A stretch of 64,000 nucleotides of DNA from Methanoregula sp. PtaU1.Bin051 (GTDB lineage: Archaea; Halobacteriota; Methanomicrobia; Methanomicrobiales; Methanospirillaceae). Location of the stretch: contig MVRE01000006.1 of assembly GCA_002067895.1 (NCBI GenBank), positions 62,001 through 126,000 of the forward strand, in the 5' to 3' direction. Below the pieces are notes generated by a model, which ran no database searches, was not told where the DNA came from, and saw only the letters and a program-made list of their open reading frames with translations. The translations under genes were made by a program, and so were the position numbers. Numbering within the stretch: the stretch's first letter is position 1; the number at the start of each line of letters is the position of its first letter. Below, in pieces: positions 28,924-42,634 of this stretch.

Positions 28924-30366
28924 TTACGCTCCTTTACTGAGTTCTTCCTGAAGAAGCCGGTTCAGCTCGGCGGGATCTGAGCGCCCCCTCGTTTTTTTCA
29001 TGACCTGTCCAACAATGAAATTGAGCGCCCCTGCTTTCCCGTTCCGGTAATCTTCTAAGGCTTTTTGGTTCTCAGCAATCGCTTCCCTGATCGCAGTCCT
29101 GAGTGCCGCGTCGTCACCCGTGGTCTTTGCCAGACGGAGGCGGGTAACAATCACTTCCGGAGTTTCCGTTGTCTCACTCTTCAAGCGCTGGTCGAGCATG
29201 ACCCGCAGGACTTCAACACCGCTCTTGTCCGTGATAATGCCATTTTTCAGGAGCCTGATAAGTTCGGTAAACGTTGCCGGTTCGAGAAGGTCAAGGCTCA
29301 TCGAGCGGTAGTTCAGTTCACCAATCAGGATATCCGCGATCCATGTCGCGGCAAGCGCCGGCAGGCCGGCCGGATCAGGTTCAACGACTTTTTCGAAGAA
29401 ATTAGCAAGACGGAGTTCCCCGGTCAGGGTACGGGCATGGTTTACGGAGCAGCCGTACTGGACCATGAACCGCTCACGGCGCGCATCTGGTAATTCGGGA
29501 AGCACGATGCTATCGACCCATGACCGTACCTGAAGGGGTCGCAAATCCGGTTCCGGGAAGTACCGGTAATCATGCTCCATCTCTTTGCTCCGGGCCGACT
29601 GCGTGACACCACGGGCTTCGAGATAATGCCGGGTTTCGCGCTCGACAACCTGTCCGCGCCGGAGCAGGTTCCTCTGCCGGGTTACCTCGAACGTAAGTGC
29701 CTTCTCCACTCCTTTATAGGATGTGATATTCTTGATCTCCACACGTTCGCTTCCCTTAATCGAGATGTTTGCATCGACACGGAGCGATCCCTCTTTTTCA
29801 GAATCGAAAACGCCGAGATACTCGAGCGTTGCCCGCAATTTGTTTAAGAATTTACGTGCTTCCTTGGGCGAACGCATGTCTGGTTCAGTTACAATCTCGA
29901 TGAGCGGAATTCCTGCCCGGTTGTAATCCACGAGCGAGTACCGCCCCCGCTCGGCATTGCCCATATGGACGAGCCGGCCCGGATCCTCCTCGACATGGAT
30001 CCGGGTGATCCGGACCTTCTTTTCGCCGTCATCACCATCGATTTCAAGGATCCCTTTCTCAGCAAGCGGCTTGTCGTACTGGGTGATCTGGTACGCCTTG
30101 TCGAGATCAGGGTAGAAGTAATTCTTGCGCGAGAACTCCGACTCGTAAAGGACCTCGCATGAGAGCGCTTTTGCCACCCGCATTGCAAATTCTATTGCCC
30201 TTTTATTCAGGACCGGCATCGAACCTGGAAGCCCGAGGCAGACCTCGCAGACATGGGTGTTCGGCCCGTCGTTCCGGTAATCCGTCGAACAGCCGCAGAA
30301 GAGCTTGCTCTTCGTGTCCAGCTGGCAGTGTACTTCGAGCCCTACAATTACATGAGCCTCGGTCAT
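28924..30366 (-). CDS. gatB: Asp-tRNA(Asn)/Glu-tRNA(Gln) amidotransferase subunit B
   Basis: GatB (480 residues) binds and phosphorylates the mischarged tRNA in the GatCAB complex, which converts Asp-tRNA(Asn) to Asn-tRNA(Asn) and may also act on Glu-tRNA(Gln). The family signature 'VIVGLEVHCQLDTKSKLFCGCS' opens the protein, 'VNHARTLTGELRLA' and the C-terminal YqeY-like tail ('NFIVGQVMKKTRGRSDP') are present. The gatA stop overlaps its start by four bases. Confidence 0.97.
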   Translation of the reverse strand: MTEAHVIVGLEVHCQLDTKSKLFCGCSTDYRNDGPNTHVCEVCLGLPGSMPVLNKRAIEFAMRVAKALSCEVLYESEFSRKNYFYPDLDKAYQITQYDKPLAEKGILEIDGDDGEKKVRITRIHVEEDPGRLVHMGNAERGRYSLVDYNRAGIPLIEIVTEPDMRSPKEARKFLNKLRATLEYLGVFDSEKEGSLRVDANISIKGSERVEIKNITSYKGVEKALTFEVTRQRNLLRRGQVVERETRHYLEARGVTQSARSKEMEHDYRYFPEPDLRPLQVRSWVDSIVLPELPDARRERFMVQYGCSVNHARTLTGELRLANFFEKVVEPDPAGLPALAATWIADILIGELNYRSMSLDLLEPATFTELIRLLKNGIITDKSGVEVLRVMLDQRLKSETTETPEVIVTRLRLAKTTGDDAALRTAIREAIAENQKALEDYRNGKAGALNFIVGQVMKKTRGRSDPAELNRLLQEELSKGA

Positions 30367-31664
30367 GCCCTCACCGCCTGTTCGTACGCATATGCTACGT
30401 CAATGACACGCTCATCATCGAAGTGCCGGCCCATAATCTGGAGGCCGACCGGCATTCCTGCGACCTTTCCGCAGGGGACCGAGATTGACGGGATGCCGGC
30501 AAGGTTTGCCGGGACCGTCAGGATGTCCGAAAGATACATGGAAAGCGGATCGCTTTTCTCCTTAAGCCGGAACGCTGTCGTCGGCATTGTCGGCCCGGCA
30601 ATCACATCAACTTTGGAGAAGATCCGGGAGAAATCCGCCCTGACGTTTTCACGTGCAACCTGTGCTTTGGCATAATACTTTCCATAGTAACCGGAAGACA
30701 GGGCGAATGTCCCGAGCATGATCCTTCGCCGGACCTCCTCGCCGAAACCTGCCCTCCGGACATCCCGGTACGCATCGTGCCATGACTTTTTCACATCGGC
30801 AGCAGGACCGTACCGCACCCCGTCAAACCTCGCAAGGTTGGAACTTGCCTCGCTTGTGCAGATGACATAGTATGCTGCAAGGGCGTACTCCATGGAAGGT
30901 ATCGTGCAGGGGATTGTTGTCGCCCCGAGTTGTTCGAGTGTGCCTATCGCTTTTTGCACAACGTTCCCTACTGCTGGATCGACACCTTTCCCGAAATATT
31001 CCTGCGGGATGCCGATCTTCAGTCCTTTGATCTCAACGGACGGTATATGGTTATAGGAGCGATCATAGGACGTGCTGTCCCGTGGGTCATGGCCAGCAAT
31101 CACTGAATAAAGCGTTGATACATCGGTGACGGTCTTGGCCATCGGCCCGATCTGTTCGAGCGAGTTTGCATATGCGATCAGCCCGTACCGCGAGACCCTG
31201 CCGTAACTCGGTTTCAGTCCCACTATTCCGCAGAAAGCGGCAGGGCAGCGGATCGATCCGCCGGTATCGGTACCAAGCGCCATTGGTACCATGCCGGCTG
31301 CGATCGCAGCAGCGCTGCCTCCCGATGAACCACCCGGAACCCGGCTGGTGTCCAGAGGGTTGAGGGTAGGGCCGAACGCCGAGTTCTCCGTTGTTGTTCC
31401 CATTCCGAACTCGTCCATGTTGGTCTTACCGACAATCGCTGCGCCCGCTTCTTTTAACAGCCGGACAACGTGGGCATCGTATGGAGGGATATACCCTTTC
31501 AGGATCTTCGAAGCGCATGTCGTCTCGATCCCTTGCGTTGATATATTATCCTTGACTGCTACCGGGATTCCGGCAAGCCTGCCGCTCCCATGGGACACTT
31601 TCCTGCAGGTTGTCAGGAATGCGTTGAACCGGTCGTCTGGTTCGAAAGAGAGCGTTCCTGTCAC
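30363..31664 (-). CDS. gatA: Asp/Glu-tRNA amidotransferase subunit A
   Basis: GatA (433 residues) is the amidase that releases ammonia from glutamine for GatB. The Ser-cisSer-Lys triad is visible as Lys in 'IPVAVKDNIS' and the serines in 'PGGSSGGSAAAIAAGMVPMALGTDTGGSIRCPAAFCG'. The start is GTG and shares one base with the gatC stop (TAGTG). It sits centrally in the operon gatC-gatA-gatB. Confidence 0.97.
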   Translation of the reverse strand: MTGTLSFEPDDRFNAFLTTCRKVSHGSGRLAGIPVAVKDNISTQGIETTCASKILKGYIPPYDAHVVRLLKEAGAAIVGKTNMDEFGMGTTTENSAFGPTLNPLDTSRVPGGSSGGSAAAIAAGMVPMALGTDTGGSIRCPAAFCGIVGLKPSYGRVSRYGLIAYANSLEQIGPMAKTVTDVSTLYSVIAGHDPRDSTSYDRSYNHIPSVEIKGLKIGIPQEYFGKGVDPAVGNVVQKAIGTLEQLGATTIPCTIPSMEYALAAYYVICTSEASSNLARFDGVRYGPAADVKKSWHDAYRDVRRAGFGEEVRRRIMLGTFALSSGYYGKYYAKAQVARENVRADFSRIFSKVDVIAGPTMPTTAFRLKEKSDPLSMYLSDILTVPANLAGIPSISVPCGKVAGMPVGLQIMGRHFDDERVIDVAYAYEQAVRA

Positions 31665-31933
31665 TACATCACCCGCGGTGCCTTGATAAACCCGTCCTCG
31701 GATGCCGGAGCATTGGAAAGGACGTCTTTCTGCGGGAGGGATGGTCTCGGGTCGTCCTCGCGCATCACATTATATAAGTCGCGTACACCGGACTCTTCCC
31801 CTTTAACACGGTCCAGGATATCAAAATAGTCAATGATTGCGTTGAATTGCTGCGTGAACGGTGCAAGCTCGCCTGAGTCCATACCGATATCGGCGAGGTC
31901 CGCAATATGCTCTACATCCTTCTCAGTGACCAT
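31664..31933 (-). CDS. gatC: Asp/Glu-tRNA amidotransferase subunit C
   Basis: This small 89-residue subunit wraps GatA and holds it to GatB. The pattern 'VEHIADLADIGMDSGELAPFTQQFNAIIDYFDIL' is the GatC hallmark. It overlaps the upstream asparagine-synthetase-like gene by 11 bases and the downstream gatA by one base. Confidence 0.93.
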   Translation of the reverse strand: MVTEKDVEHIADLADIGMDSGELAPFTQQFNAIIDYFDILDRVKGEESGVRDLYNVMREDDPRPSLPQKDVLSNAPASEDGFIKAPRVM

Positions 31934-32927
31934 GCTCCAACCTGCTGATGTGATCTATGTATCCTTGCAGGGACGTTTTAAAACCATTGTGCCGGGCAAG
32001 TCTGCGCACGACATCCCATATCCCGCTGCCATACTGCATTGCCTTCTTTTCCTTCCATGCAATTTCTTTCGGGATATGACGTTCTGCCACCTTACGCAGG
32101 GGCACTTTACGCTGCCCCCTTTGCACTTTTTCGCATGCGGGGATTTCACGTGCGGCGCGCATAACCCTCAGGTCAAGGTATGGCATTGAAAGGAGGGTCT
32201 TATGAAGGGCGGCAACCGCCTGGTCCCTTGCCGCCTGCTTAGGAAGGAGTGCTACGTCGTGTGCAAGGTCTTCTTCCAGCAAAGCGCTCTGCAGGTACCG
32301 GGTATACCCGCCAAAAAGCTCGTCAGCCCCCTGCCCGGTGATCACTCGGCGGTACCCGTGCTCCCCGGCAAACTGCGCGATGAAGTACTGGGTGAGGGCG
32401 ATACCGGTGTTTACCGGGTTCTTTTCGGGAATCGCACGCACGACAATCGGCAGAGCCTCCGCAATCTCCTCCGGAGTTATCTCGATGAAAGAGCATGGCA
32501 GTCCGATCTCTTTCGCTGCATAGCGTGCCTGACGGAGATCGTGGGAACCTGCAATACCGACCGCTATGCACTCCCGCCCGGCGAGCTTTGCTATTAGGGT
32601 CGAATCCACTCCTCCGGAGAGTGCAGTGATACCCTCATCGCTGCGCAGTGCGACTGCTGACACAATTGCCTCCTCGAGCGGAAGGTCAGGGACATCGGGC
32701 AGCACATTCCCTTTCACTGTTCCTTCGCACAATATCGTCCCCGCAGGACAAATGCCGGGGATGATCCCGATGTTATCACGGGCACAACATTTACCCCATG
32801 ACAGAAAAAATTCACCCCCGAATTTTTTAATCAGTTCCGGTTGATCTGAGATAATGCGCTCCAGCTCCTCCGGAGGAATGCGCCGACCCGCGATCTCGAC
32901 CCATCCCGATATTTCAACTGTGTTCAT
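31923..32927 (-). CDS. Asparagine synthetase-like protein with reduced glutaminase domain
   Basis: This 334-residue protein carries the PP-loop ATP pyrophosphatase domain of class B asparagine synthetases ('ALSGGVDSTLIAKLA', about 105, and 'VITGQGADELFGGY', about 195). The N-terminal 75 residues keep only the distal part of a glutaminase fold ('KFGGEFFLSWGKCCARDNIGIIPG'), and there is no Cys at position 2. It therefore cannot hydrolyse glutamine by the usual mechanism. It could use free ammonia, or ammonia from a partner, or have a different substrate. Its 11-base overlap with gatC ties it to tRNA amidation or asparagine supply. Function is inferred from family only. Confidence 0.78.
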   Translation of the reverse strand: MNTVEISGWVEIAGRRIPPEELERIISDQPELIKKFGGEFFLSWGKCCARDNIGIIPGICPAGTILCEGTVKGNVLPDVPDLPLEEAIVSAVALRSDEGITALSGGVDSTLIAKLAGRECIAVGIAGSHDLRQARYAAKEIGLPCSFIEITPEEIAEALPIVVRAIPEKNPVNTGIALTQYFIAQFAGEHGYRRVITGQGADELFGGYTRYLQSALLEEDLAHDVALLPKQAARDQAVAALHKTLLSMPYLDLRVMRAAREIPACEKVQRGQRKVPLRKVAERHIPKEIAWKEKKAMQYGSGIWDVVRRLARHNGFKTSLQGYIDHISRLEHGH

Positions 32928-33076
32928 GGAGATGGATCTATTATTGGGCGAATCTCCTCATTTAGGTTCCCTGCCGGTTCGGACATATCGTTGTATGGTT
33001 AAATCCATTATTTGTTGATCCGCATGTCAGATGAGCACGCGAGGAGGACAATACTCTTGTAGCCTTGCGTTCAAGA

Positions 33077-34195
33077 ATGAGTAAGGAGTTACCTGATGCT
33101 CCCATGATCGCGATCGTCCTTGGCACACGCCCCGAGATCATCAAGATGTCCCCGGTGATCCGTGCATGCGAAGCGCGCGGGGAAGATTTTTTCATTCTCC
33201 ATACAGGCCAGCATTACTCCTATGAGATGGACCGGGTCTTTTTCGAGGAACTGCAGATCCGGAAACCTGAGTATAACCTTGATGTCGGTTCCGGAACCCA
33301 TGCCATGCAGACCGGTGCGATCCTTGCTGGTGTGGAGAAGGTGCTGCATGAGACAAGACCGGAGATTGTCCTCGTCCAGGGCGATACGAACACGGTACTT
33401 GCAGGAGCACTCGCGGCTTCAAAGAGCTATGTGCGATCCGGCGGGAAGCAGATTCAGGTTGGGCATGTCGAGGCGGGCCTTCGCAGCTTCGACCGCAGGA
33501 TGCCCGAGGAGATCAACCGGGTGCTCGCCGATCATATCTCCGACTACCTGTTTGCTCCGACAAAAACAGCGCGCCGGCACCTCCTGAATGAGGGGATCAG
33601 TAAAGAGAAGATCTTTATCACCGGCAATACGATTGTCGATGCCGTGCGGCAGAACCTTGTGCTTGCGAAGAGTAAGGTCGATACCGTCCGGCACCTCGGG
33701 CTTGGGAAAGACGCTTATTTCCTTGTGACGCTTCACCGGCAGGAGAATGCTGACAACAAAGCCCGCCTCTCCGGCATTATCAGCGCCCTCACTACGATCA
33801 GAAAGAAGTACGATCTGCCGGTCATATTCCCTGTCCATCCCCGGACCGAGAAGATGATCCGCACCTTTGGTATTGATACGTCGGATATCCGCACGATCCC
33901 GCCGTTGGGATTTTTAGAATTTCTCCAGCTGGAATCGGAGGCTCGCCTTGCGCTCACCGATTCCGGCGGAGTGCAGGAGGAGAGTTGTATACTATCCGTA
34001 CCGTGTGTGACAATCCGTGACTCGACCGAGCGACCGGAAACTGTCAAGGTTGGTGCAAATATTGTGGCAGGCATTGAGCCGGACCGCATCATTGCTGCGG
34101 CTGCTTCGATGCTGGATGCAAAAAGGTCATGGAAGAACCCGTTCGGCGACGGCCATGCCGGGGAACGGATTTGTGAGATCCTGAATTCCTGTTGA
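33077..34195 (+). CDS. wecB: UDP-N-acetylglucosamine 2-epimerase (non-hydrolysing)
   Basis: This 372-residue GT-B-fold enzyme interconverts UDP-GlcNAc and UDP-ManNAc, a precursor of surface glycans. Motifs include 'VLGTRPEIIKMSPVIRAC' at the N-terminus, 'VQGDTNTVLAGALA', 'GHVEAGLRSFDRRMPEEINR', 'LVTLHRQENADN' and 'ALTDSGGVQEE'. The ATG at 33077 is used; the ATG at 33104, behind an AAGGAG site, would start exactly at the conserved region and is a fair alternative. Nothing else of glycan synthesis is next to it. Confidence 0.94.
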   Translation: MSKELPDAPMIAIVLGTRPEIIKMSPVIRACEARGEDFFILHTGQHYSYEMDRVFFEELQIRKPEYNLDVGSGTHAMQTGAILAGVEKVLHETRPEIVLVQGDTNTVLAGALAASKSYVRSGGKQIQVGHVEAGLRSFDRRMPEEINRVLADHISDYLFAPTKTARRHLLNEGISKEKIFITGNTIVDAVRQNLVLAKSKVDTVRHLGLGKDAYFLVTLHRQENADNKARLSGIISALTTIRKKYDLPVIFPVHPRTEKMIRTFGIDTSDIRTIPPLGFLEFLQLESEARLALTDSGGVQEESCILSVPCVTIRDSTERPETVKVGANIVAGIEPDRIIAAAASMLDAKRSWKNPFGDGHAGERICEILNSC

Positions 34196-34217
34196 CCGGT
34201 CAAATGCCCGCGATTCC

Positions 34218-34224
34218 TTTTTTT
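34218..34224 (+). terminator. T-run terminator after wecB
   Basis: Seven consecutive T about 23 bases after the wecB stop and 27 bases before the tRNA gene. The position suits either termination of wecB or an AT-rich promoter element for the tRNA; both readings are possible. Confidence 0.4.
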
Positions 34225-34250
34225 GCAACCTGTCGCAAATACCTATAGGC

Positions 34251-34335
34251 GCGGGGGTAGGCAAGCCTGGCCAACACCGCCGGACTTAAGATCCGGTCTC
34301 GCAGGAGTCCGTGGGTTCGAATCCCACCCCCCGCA
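34251..34335 (+). tRNA. tRNA-Leu (anticodon TAA)
   Basis: An 85-base class II tRNA. The acceptor arms GCGGGGG and CCCCCGC pair perfectly, the anticodon stem CCGGA/TCCGG encloses the loop CTTAAGA (anticodon TAA, reading UUA leucine codons), the long variable arm is present, and the T arm GTGGG-TTCGAAT-CCCAC is standard. The discriminator is A, as expected for tRNA-Leu. CCA is not encoded and no intron is seen. Confidence 0.97.
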
Positions 34336-34423
34336 TTGCTGGCATAGGACTACCGTATCTGGTTGTAGAAACTAAAGTCCATTATTCCCAATATTCGTTT
34401 GTCCCTCACTTCCAAGAGAATCG

Positions 34424-34846
34424 TCATTTTCTCTCCCCCATAACCGTACATGTAATAGTACGCTCCCTGCCTGCATTCACGTCCAGTTCGAGCAGGACGA
34501 TCTGCTGCCATGTGCCACAGGATATTTTCCCGTTCTCTACCGGTACCATAAGATCCGGGCCGACCAGTGCCGCCTTGACATGTGATCTCCCGTTGCCATC
34601 ACCCCATCGCGCGTTGTGGGCGTACTCGATTCCATCTGGCGCCAGTACTGACAGGGCCCGTTTTAAGTCTTTGAGAACCCCCGGCTCGTACTCGATTGTC
34701 GTCAGCGCGGCAGTCGAGTGGTGGACAAAGAGATGGACGAGGCCGTCCTTTACCGTGCTCTGGGTGACAATCTTTGTAACTTCCGGTGTGATGTCGATGA
34801 TGTCGCCCTCGCGCTTTGATGTGATTATAAAATTTTTCCGGAACAT
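34424..34846 (-). CDS. YjbQ/UPF0047 family protein (secondary thiamine-phosphate synthase-like)
   Basis: The 140-residue protein matches the UPF0047/YjbQ family: 'DITPEVTKIVTQSTVKDGLVHLFVHHSTAALTTIEYEPGV', the His-rich 'GIEYAHNARWGDGNGRSHVKAALVGP' and the C-terminal 'GTWQQIVLLELD' with conserved metal-binding histidines. Some members show weak thiamine-phosphate synthase activity in vitro, but the real role is not settled. It is a single gene, converging on the tRNA. Confidence 0.9.
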   Translation of the reverse strand: MFRKNFIITSKREGDIIDITPEVTKIVTQSTVKDGLVHLFVHHSTAALTTIEYEPGVLKDLKRALSVLAPDGIEYAHNARWGDGNGRSHVKAALVGPDLMVPVENGKISCGTWQQIVLLELDVNAGRERTITCTVMGERK

Positions 34847-35437
34847 ATTGGTGCACCTGCACCGGATGTTACTTGTGGATCAGAAAAATCCTTCCTTATA
34901 GTCCGGCAAAACTTCAGATTTTATAATCTTTTATCAATTCCCAAGATACTCTGCAAGATTAAGAGTCCTACAACAGTCTCTTCGAATCTGATCCAAACTC
35001 CCTCCCGGGCTTTTTTCAGCGATCCGCAGCCTGATCCGGCAAGCGATCCTACCTCCAATTAGCGCTATTTGATGATATTTTGGAGCATGATACTGCCACA
35101 GATAGCATGAAAAGGGGTGAAAATGAACAGATCTGAAAACAAAATTGTCGGTTTTTGATGAATTATTGTCAAAATGGCCATTTTTTGGAGGTTACGAGCT
35201 GGTGGTGGACAAGTGCATTCGTCGGAGAATTCAGGAATGGGAAGATCCCGATTCTCGGCTCAGAAATGGGGGGTGTCCGACATTATGCCCCGCACCCTGC
35301 TGTGGAGTAGTATCCCTGGCAGCGGGTATTGCTTCCTGTTGGTGATTCGCATCATCGAACTCTCTCCAGGGTTAATTATTGATCTGGCCTGGGAGTATTT
35401 CTGGCAGATACTATACAGTCAGGAAATGGAAGAAAAA
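34847..35437. other. Gene-poor gap with a possible gene remnant
   Basis: Nearly 600 bases separate the YjbQ gene from the gyrA stop. The first 270 bases (to about 35120) hold no plausible frame and are rich in short AT tracts; they include the upstream region of YjbQ. A frameshifted short frame follows (35123-35345, see separate entry), and the last 90 bases before gyrA show nothing. Confidence 0.6.
35123..35345 (+). pseudogene. Remnant of an unidentified small gene, frameshifted
   Basis: A start codon behind AAGGGGTGA opens a frame that stops after 11 codons at a run of five T (35152-35156). If one T is removed, the frame continues through 'FDELLSKWPFFGGYELVVDKCIRRRIQEWEDPD' and ends at 35345 in a Cys-rich stretch, giving about 74 residues. 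The composition of the middle part looks like real protein (alternating charged and hydrophobic residues), but I do not recognise the family. It may be the broken 5' end of a longer gene lost when sequence next to gyrA was deleted. Low certainty. Confidence 0.35.
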
Positions 35438-40219
<4,782 letters not shown>

Positions 40220-40528
40220 TCAATGATATGTCCCTGCATCCGGGTCCGCTATACCTAGCTCTTTATCGATTGCCACGACAAGCCGGTTCAACGTTGTGAC
40301 TACATCTCGTGCGTCTTCCTTATCCATTGTGCCAGGCTGGTGCCAGACGACCTTTTTTCTTAGGAGCGTTGTCAGATCCTCAACATCAGTCCCTTTAAAT
40401 TTTTCAGGAACCATCAGCCCATCGAGGTGGTCCGCGGCGCCGAACCATGCCTGCTCCGGGGGTAGTGCGAAGTGCTTTGCAATCAGCATGATAGGGGTTA
40501 CAAACCCGCGTCCGAATGTGCTCTCCAT
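40220..40528 (-). CDS. Conserved-looking small protein of unknown function after cbiQ
   Basis: The 102-residue product is soluble, acidic and mostly helical, with segments 'FALPPEQAWFGAADHLDGLMVPEKFKGTDVEDLTTLL' and 'DARDVVTTLNRLVVAIDKEL'. I do not recognise the family. The ATG at 40528 is 59 bases after the cbiQ stop and in the same direction, so it could be the last gene of ECF module 1; an upstream extension into cbiQ is unlikely. A link to metal uptake is only inferred from position. Confidence 0.6.
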   Translation of the reverse strand: MESTFGRGFVTPIMLIAKHFALPPEQAWFGAADHLDGLMVPEKFKGTDVEDLTTLLRKKVVWHQPGTMDKEDARDVVTTLNRLVVAIDKELGIADPDAGTYH

Positions 40529-40587
40529 GGCTGAGGATTGCCCTGAGATTACAAAAGGATATTGATGTTTGTAAATTTCAGGAATGA

Positions 40588-41415
40588 TCAGAAGAGAGAA
40601 AATTGTGTAATCCAGACGCACATTGGCGTAGCGATGATAAAGGCTAGGCTAGTAGCAAGAAATCCCCATTCTGTGCCGGTCAAGTCCTTTTTCTTAAGGA
40701 AAAGATGCATGTGCTTTCCGTAGCCCCTGCAGAGCATGCTTACAAAAACCCTCTCCCCTTGTTCGTACGAACGGATGAACATCGTTCCGATTGTATATCC
40801 GAGCTGCCTGAGCCTGTAGCGGTACGAGAGTCTGCGATCGAATGGATCGAAACACCGGGTTTCAAGTGTCTGTTTGATCTTACGGTACATGTATCCGAAA
40901 ACGAACAGGTACCGTATCATCATGCCAAGAGCAAGGGCAAATTCTGCTGGAAGCCCCATGCGACGCCCTCCATCCAGCAGGTCCTGCATCTTTGTCGTAG
41001 ACGAGAGCAGGATGATAAACGATATGCATACGATAAACTTGACAAACAGTATAAAAGCGAATTCGACAGATTCGGCATACACAGAAATCCCGAGCGGCAG
41101 AGAATAAATCACATGATACTCGGTATAATACTTATTTTTCAGGAAAATCTGGAATAGGATAATGATTCCCCACAGCGGGACGATAGCAATGATACGCTGC
41201 ACGAAATTCTTCACCGGAAGGTTCGTGCAGAGCCAGAGTGCTGCAACGAAGATAAAAAAGAGCACCCCGACCGTGTAGATCATCGTTGAATAGGGAACAG
41301 CGACAAGCGCGATGATAGCGGCAAAACAGAGCACAATCTTGACACGGGCATCAAGGCGATGGATGATGGAATCCTTATAGGCATCTTTTTCGATCTGAAA
41401 AAGCTCTTCGATCAT
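40588..41415 (-). CDS. cbiQ: ECF transporter T component, module 1
   Basis: The 275-residue transmembrane coupling protein of a cobalt/nickel energy-coupling-factor transporter has an N-terminal cytoplasmic helix ('EKDAYKDSIIHRLDARVKIVLCF'), about five or six membrane helices and the cytoplasmic coupling motifs 'RSYEQGERVFVSMLCRGYGKHM' (the Ala/Ser-Arg-Gly type) that contact the ATPase. It overlaps the cbiO stop by four bases. It completes module 1 together with cbiM, the PDGLE protein and cbiO. Confidence 0.92.
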   Translation of the reverse strand: MIEELFQIEKDAYKDSIIHRLDARVKIVLCFAAIIALVAVPYSTMIYTVGVLFFIFVAALWLCTNLPVKNFVQRIIAIVPLWGIIILFQIFLKNKYYTEYHVIYSLPLGISVYAESVEFAFILFVKFIVCISFIILLSSTTKMQDLLDGGRRMGLPAEFALALGMMIRYLFVFGYMYRKIKQTLETRCFDPFDRRLSYRYRLRQLGYTIGTMFIRSYEQGERVFVSMLCRGYGKHMHLFLKKKDLTGTEWGFLATSLAFIIATPMCVWITQFSLF

Positions 41416-42245
41416 AAGTCTTTGCCAAATGCCTTCAGGAGGGATTTCCTGACTTCATCAAAGGTGTATGCCATTGTGACATCGATACCATTATCTTTCA
41501 GGCTGCGGATCAGGCGTGGCAGGACCGGGACATCAAGACGGTACGACTTCAACATCTCCGGCTGCATAAAGACCTGTTCTATCGTGCCTTCAGCTACGAT
41601 CCTTCCTTTGTGCATGACATAGATATAATCTGCAATCTCGGGGACAAGCGCAACATCATGGGTCGAAAAGACAACGGTCATACCATAACGGGTAGAGAGC
41701 GAGTTGATGAATGCATTCAGGTCTGCTACGCCCTGCGGGTCAAGCCCTGCAGTCGGCTCATCCAGTACGAGCACCTGCGGTTCCATTGCGATTACGCCGG
41801 CTATAGCTACCCGTTTCTTCTCCCCTCCGCTCAGATGGTGCGGAACCCGGAGGGCGAGGTGCTCGATCCCGACGATCTTCAGGGCTTCATGGACCCGGTG
41901 ATGGACGGTCTCATCATCAAGCCCGAGATTGGTCGGGCCGAACGCCACGTCCTGCTCGACTGTAGGGGAGAAGATCTGGTCATCGGGATACTGGAAAACG
42001 AGCCCGACATACTTGCGCACCTCACGAATATTCTCCTTTGTGATCGGTTCCCCGCGGATGAGGACCGATCCCGATGTTGCCTTGAAAATTCCGTTGAAAT
42101 GCTTGAACAGCGTGCTCTTTCCGGCACCATTCGAGCCGATCACAGCAATCCTGGCATTGCGTGGGGCGATAAAATTAATACAGTCGAGTGCAGTTACGTT
42201 GCCTGCGTAGGTGTAACAGAGATCGCGGGTCTCGATCAGGTGCAT
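41412..42245 (-). CDS. cbiO: ECF transporter ATPase, module 1
   Basis: The 277-residue ABC ATPase has Walker A 'GSNGAGKST', Q loop 'VFQYPDDQIF', signature 'LSGGEKKRVAIAGV', Walker B 'VLVLDEPTAGLD' and the switch His 'FSTHDV'. The Q-loop aspartate and 'FGPTNLGL' segment are typical of ECF ATPases. The ATG at 42245 begins the conserved part; an upstream frame would add 27 residues that fall in the intergenic region. It is 35 bases after the PDGLE gene. Confidence 0.95.
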   Translation of the reverse strand: MHLIETRDLCYTYAGNVTALDCINFIAPRNARIAVIGSNGAGKSTLFKHFNGIFKATSGSVLIRGEPITKENIREVRKYVGLVFQYPDDQIFSPTVEQDVAFGPTNLGLDDETVHHRVHEALKIVGIEHLALRVPHHLSGGEKKRVAIAGVIAMEPQVLVLDEPTAGLDPQGVADLNAFINSLSTRYGMTVVFSTHDVALVPEIADYIYVMHKGRIVAEGTIEQVFMQPEMLKSYRLDVPVLPRLIRSLKDNGIDVTMAYTFDEVRKSLLKAFGKDL

Positions 42246-42280
42246 GGGAGTAATGAATTGGGTTGTAAAAAATTTAAGTT

Positions 42281-42634
42281 CTACTGGTTTGTCTTCCCTG
42301 TTTTTCGCAGGATTCTGATACCACATGCAGCCCCGAAGACAAGAATGAAGGCAATGGTTGTACCTGCAACGATCGCGATCACACCTCCAAGCGGCCCCAT
42401 CTGCTCGCCAAGCGAGTAATCAGGCATCGGGGACTCGTAGGCAAACCTGTCCACAGTTTCCTCATGGATTTCGGCATCCGCAGGAGTTCCTCCGGTCAGC
42501 TCTTTCTGGCCCTGCACAACAAGAGCGGTACTCTCGAGGCCATCCGGGTCCCCCGATGCCAGAAAGACAGCGATCCCACCGATCAGCAGGGCGAGTACGA
42601 GCCCCCCAATAAGAAACGTTTTGTTATCGATCAT
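42281..42634 (-). CDS. PDGLE-domain subunit of nickel/cobalt transporter, module 1
   Basis: This 117-residue protein has an N-terminal membrane helix, the 'SGDPDGLESTA' motif that names the PDGLE domain, an extracytoplasmic loop and a second helix ending in a basic tail. PDGLE proteins take the place of CbiN and are often found in nickel systems (NikN), so module 1 is more likely a nickel importer. The start overlaps the cbiM stop by four bases. Confidence 0.9.
   Translation of the reverse strand: MIDNKTFLIGGLVLALLIGGIAVFLASGDPDGLESTALVVQGQKELTGGTPADAEIHEETVDRFAYESPMPDYSLGEQMGPLGGVIAIVAGTTIAFILVFGAACGIRILRKTGKTNQ

Noticed and set aside
34251-34335. tRNA gene as an integration site
   Set aside because: The 3' end of the tRNA-Leu is not repeated nearby within the window, and the genes downstream are ordinary.
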